From: Burkholderiaceae bacterium | Lineage (GTDB): Bacteria; Pseudomonadota; Gammaproteobacteria; Burkholderiales; Burkholderiaceae_C | Reading direction: 5' to 3' | Assembly: GCA_024710165.1 (NCBI GenBank) | Contig: JANJVG010000039.1 | Span: forward strand, 1 to 32,594 | Length of the DNA stretch: 32,594 nucleotides | Shown: positions 32,455 to 32,594 of the stretch, one piece after another | How the letters are laid out: each line of letters opens with the position of its first letter | How positions within the stretch are numbered: the first letter of the stretch is position 1 | Made by a program: the position numbers and the translations under genes | Notes under the pieces: model-generated | Seen by the model: only the letters and a program-made list of their open reading frames with translations | Told to the model about the DNA's origin: nothing | The model's database searches: none

Positions 32455-32594
32455 GGAAATCCTGCAAAACCCCCCGCAGTGTTTGGTACATGTCAGCATG
32501 CAATGGCATCCTCACAGGCCATGAAGCAAAGCAGCCTTGACCTGAACCTGAGCACCAAGAAGACCCGCAAACAGGAACTGCTGGCCCAGATGGA
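32455..32594 (+). mobile_element. Left end of an IS5-family insertion sequence (cut by window edge)
   Basis: The element appears to start at GGAAATCCTGCAAAACCCCC, directly after CTAA (32451-32454), the 4-bp target sequence typical of IS5-family insertions. The transposase frame begins about 50 nt inside. The right end is beyond the window, so the inverted repeat and target duplication cannot be checked. Confidence 0.55.
32503..32594 (+). CDS. IS5-family transposase, N-terminal fragment (truncated by window edge)
   Basis: The frame from ATG 32503 (or the in-frame ATG 32521) is open to the edge. It encodes MKQSSLDLNLSTKKTRKQEL followed by LAQM. The 'KTRKQELLAQM' pattern after a short polar leader is characteristic of IS5-family transposases, where VVPW usually follows. 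Only about 30 residues are visible. Confidence 0.6.
   Translation, partial: MASSQAMKQSSLDLNLSTKKTRKQELLAQM

Noticed and set aside
1-32594. CRISPR array
   Set aside because: No regularly spaced 25-40 bp direct repeats with unique spacers. The ~57-bp repeats are dispersed, degenerate and in both orientations.

Overview
The window is high-GC chromosomal DNA. Gene content and codon bias suggest a betaproteobacterium of the order Burkholderiales, most likely Comamonadaceae (Acidovorax/Comamonas-like). The pointers are the purine-catabolic set built around membrane urate oxidase PuuD, the UraD-amidohydrolase fusion, and a degenerate ~57-bp interspersed repeat of a kind I associate with that family. 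The species cannot be named from the sequence alone.

Positions 1-25,660 are host backbone. It opens with the 3' two thirds of xdhB (xanthine dehydrogenase large subunit). A signalling block follows: a membrane PAS-GGDEF protein, a Crp/Fnr-family regulator and, divergent from it, an EAL-CBS-GGDEF protein. The divergent promoter holds two FNR-type boxes. Next is an RND efflux operon (adaptor, pump, outer-membrane channel) with a divergent TetR-family repressor and an AcrR-like palindrome between them.

From 13.4 to 20.8 kb lies the rest of a urate-to-ureidoglycolate pathway: puuD, xdhC, a TonB-like lipoprotein, uraH, puuE, a fused uraD/allantoate amidohydrolase, and a translationally coupled M20 hydrolase. 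Xanthine goes to urate (XDH, matured by XdhC), then to 5-hydroxyisourate (PuuD), OHCU (UraH), allantoin (UraD domain), allantoate (PuuE) and ureido compounds (amidohydrolase domain). A small basic ORF, maeB (malic enzyme) and a cyclase-PilZ protein follow. A short inverted-repeat element supplies the stop codon of the cyclase gene. The backbone ends at tRNA-Ser(UGA).

From 25,660 to the right edge is an integrated element entered through the tRNA-Ser 3' end. It has a P4-type tyrosine integrase, a small coupled ORF, an AlpA-type regulator, a coiled-coil protein, a primase and a VapE-type helicase. A dense cluster of AGTGCC repeats follows and looks like an iteron origin. Next come a small FtsH/M41-like HEXXH protein, an AT-rich orphan gene on the opposite strand, and the start of an IS5-family insertion sequence bounded by CTAA. 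No virion genes are visible, so it resembles a P4-like satellite or replicative island. Its right end is outside the window. The most interesting parts are the candidate origin, the stand-alone M41-like protein and the AT-rich orphan.
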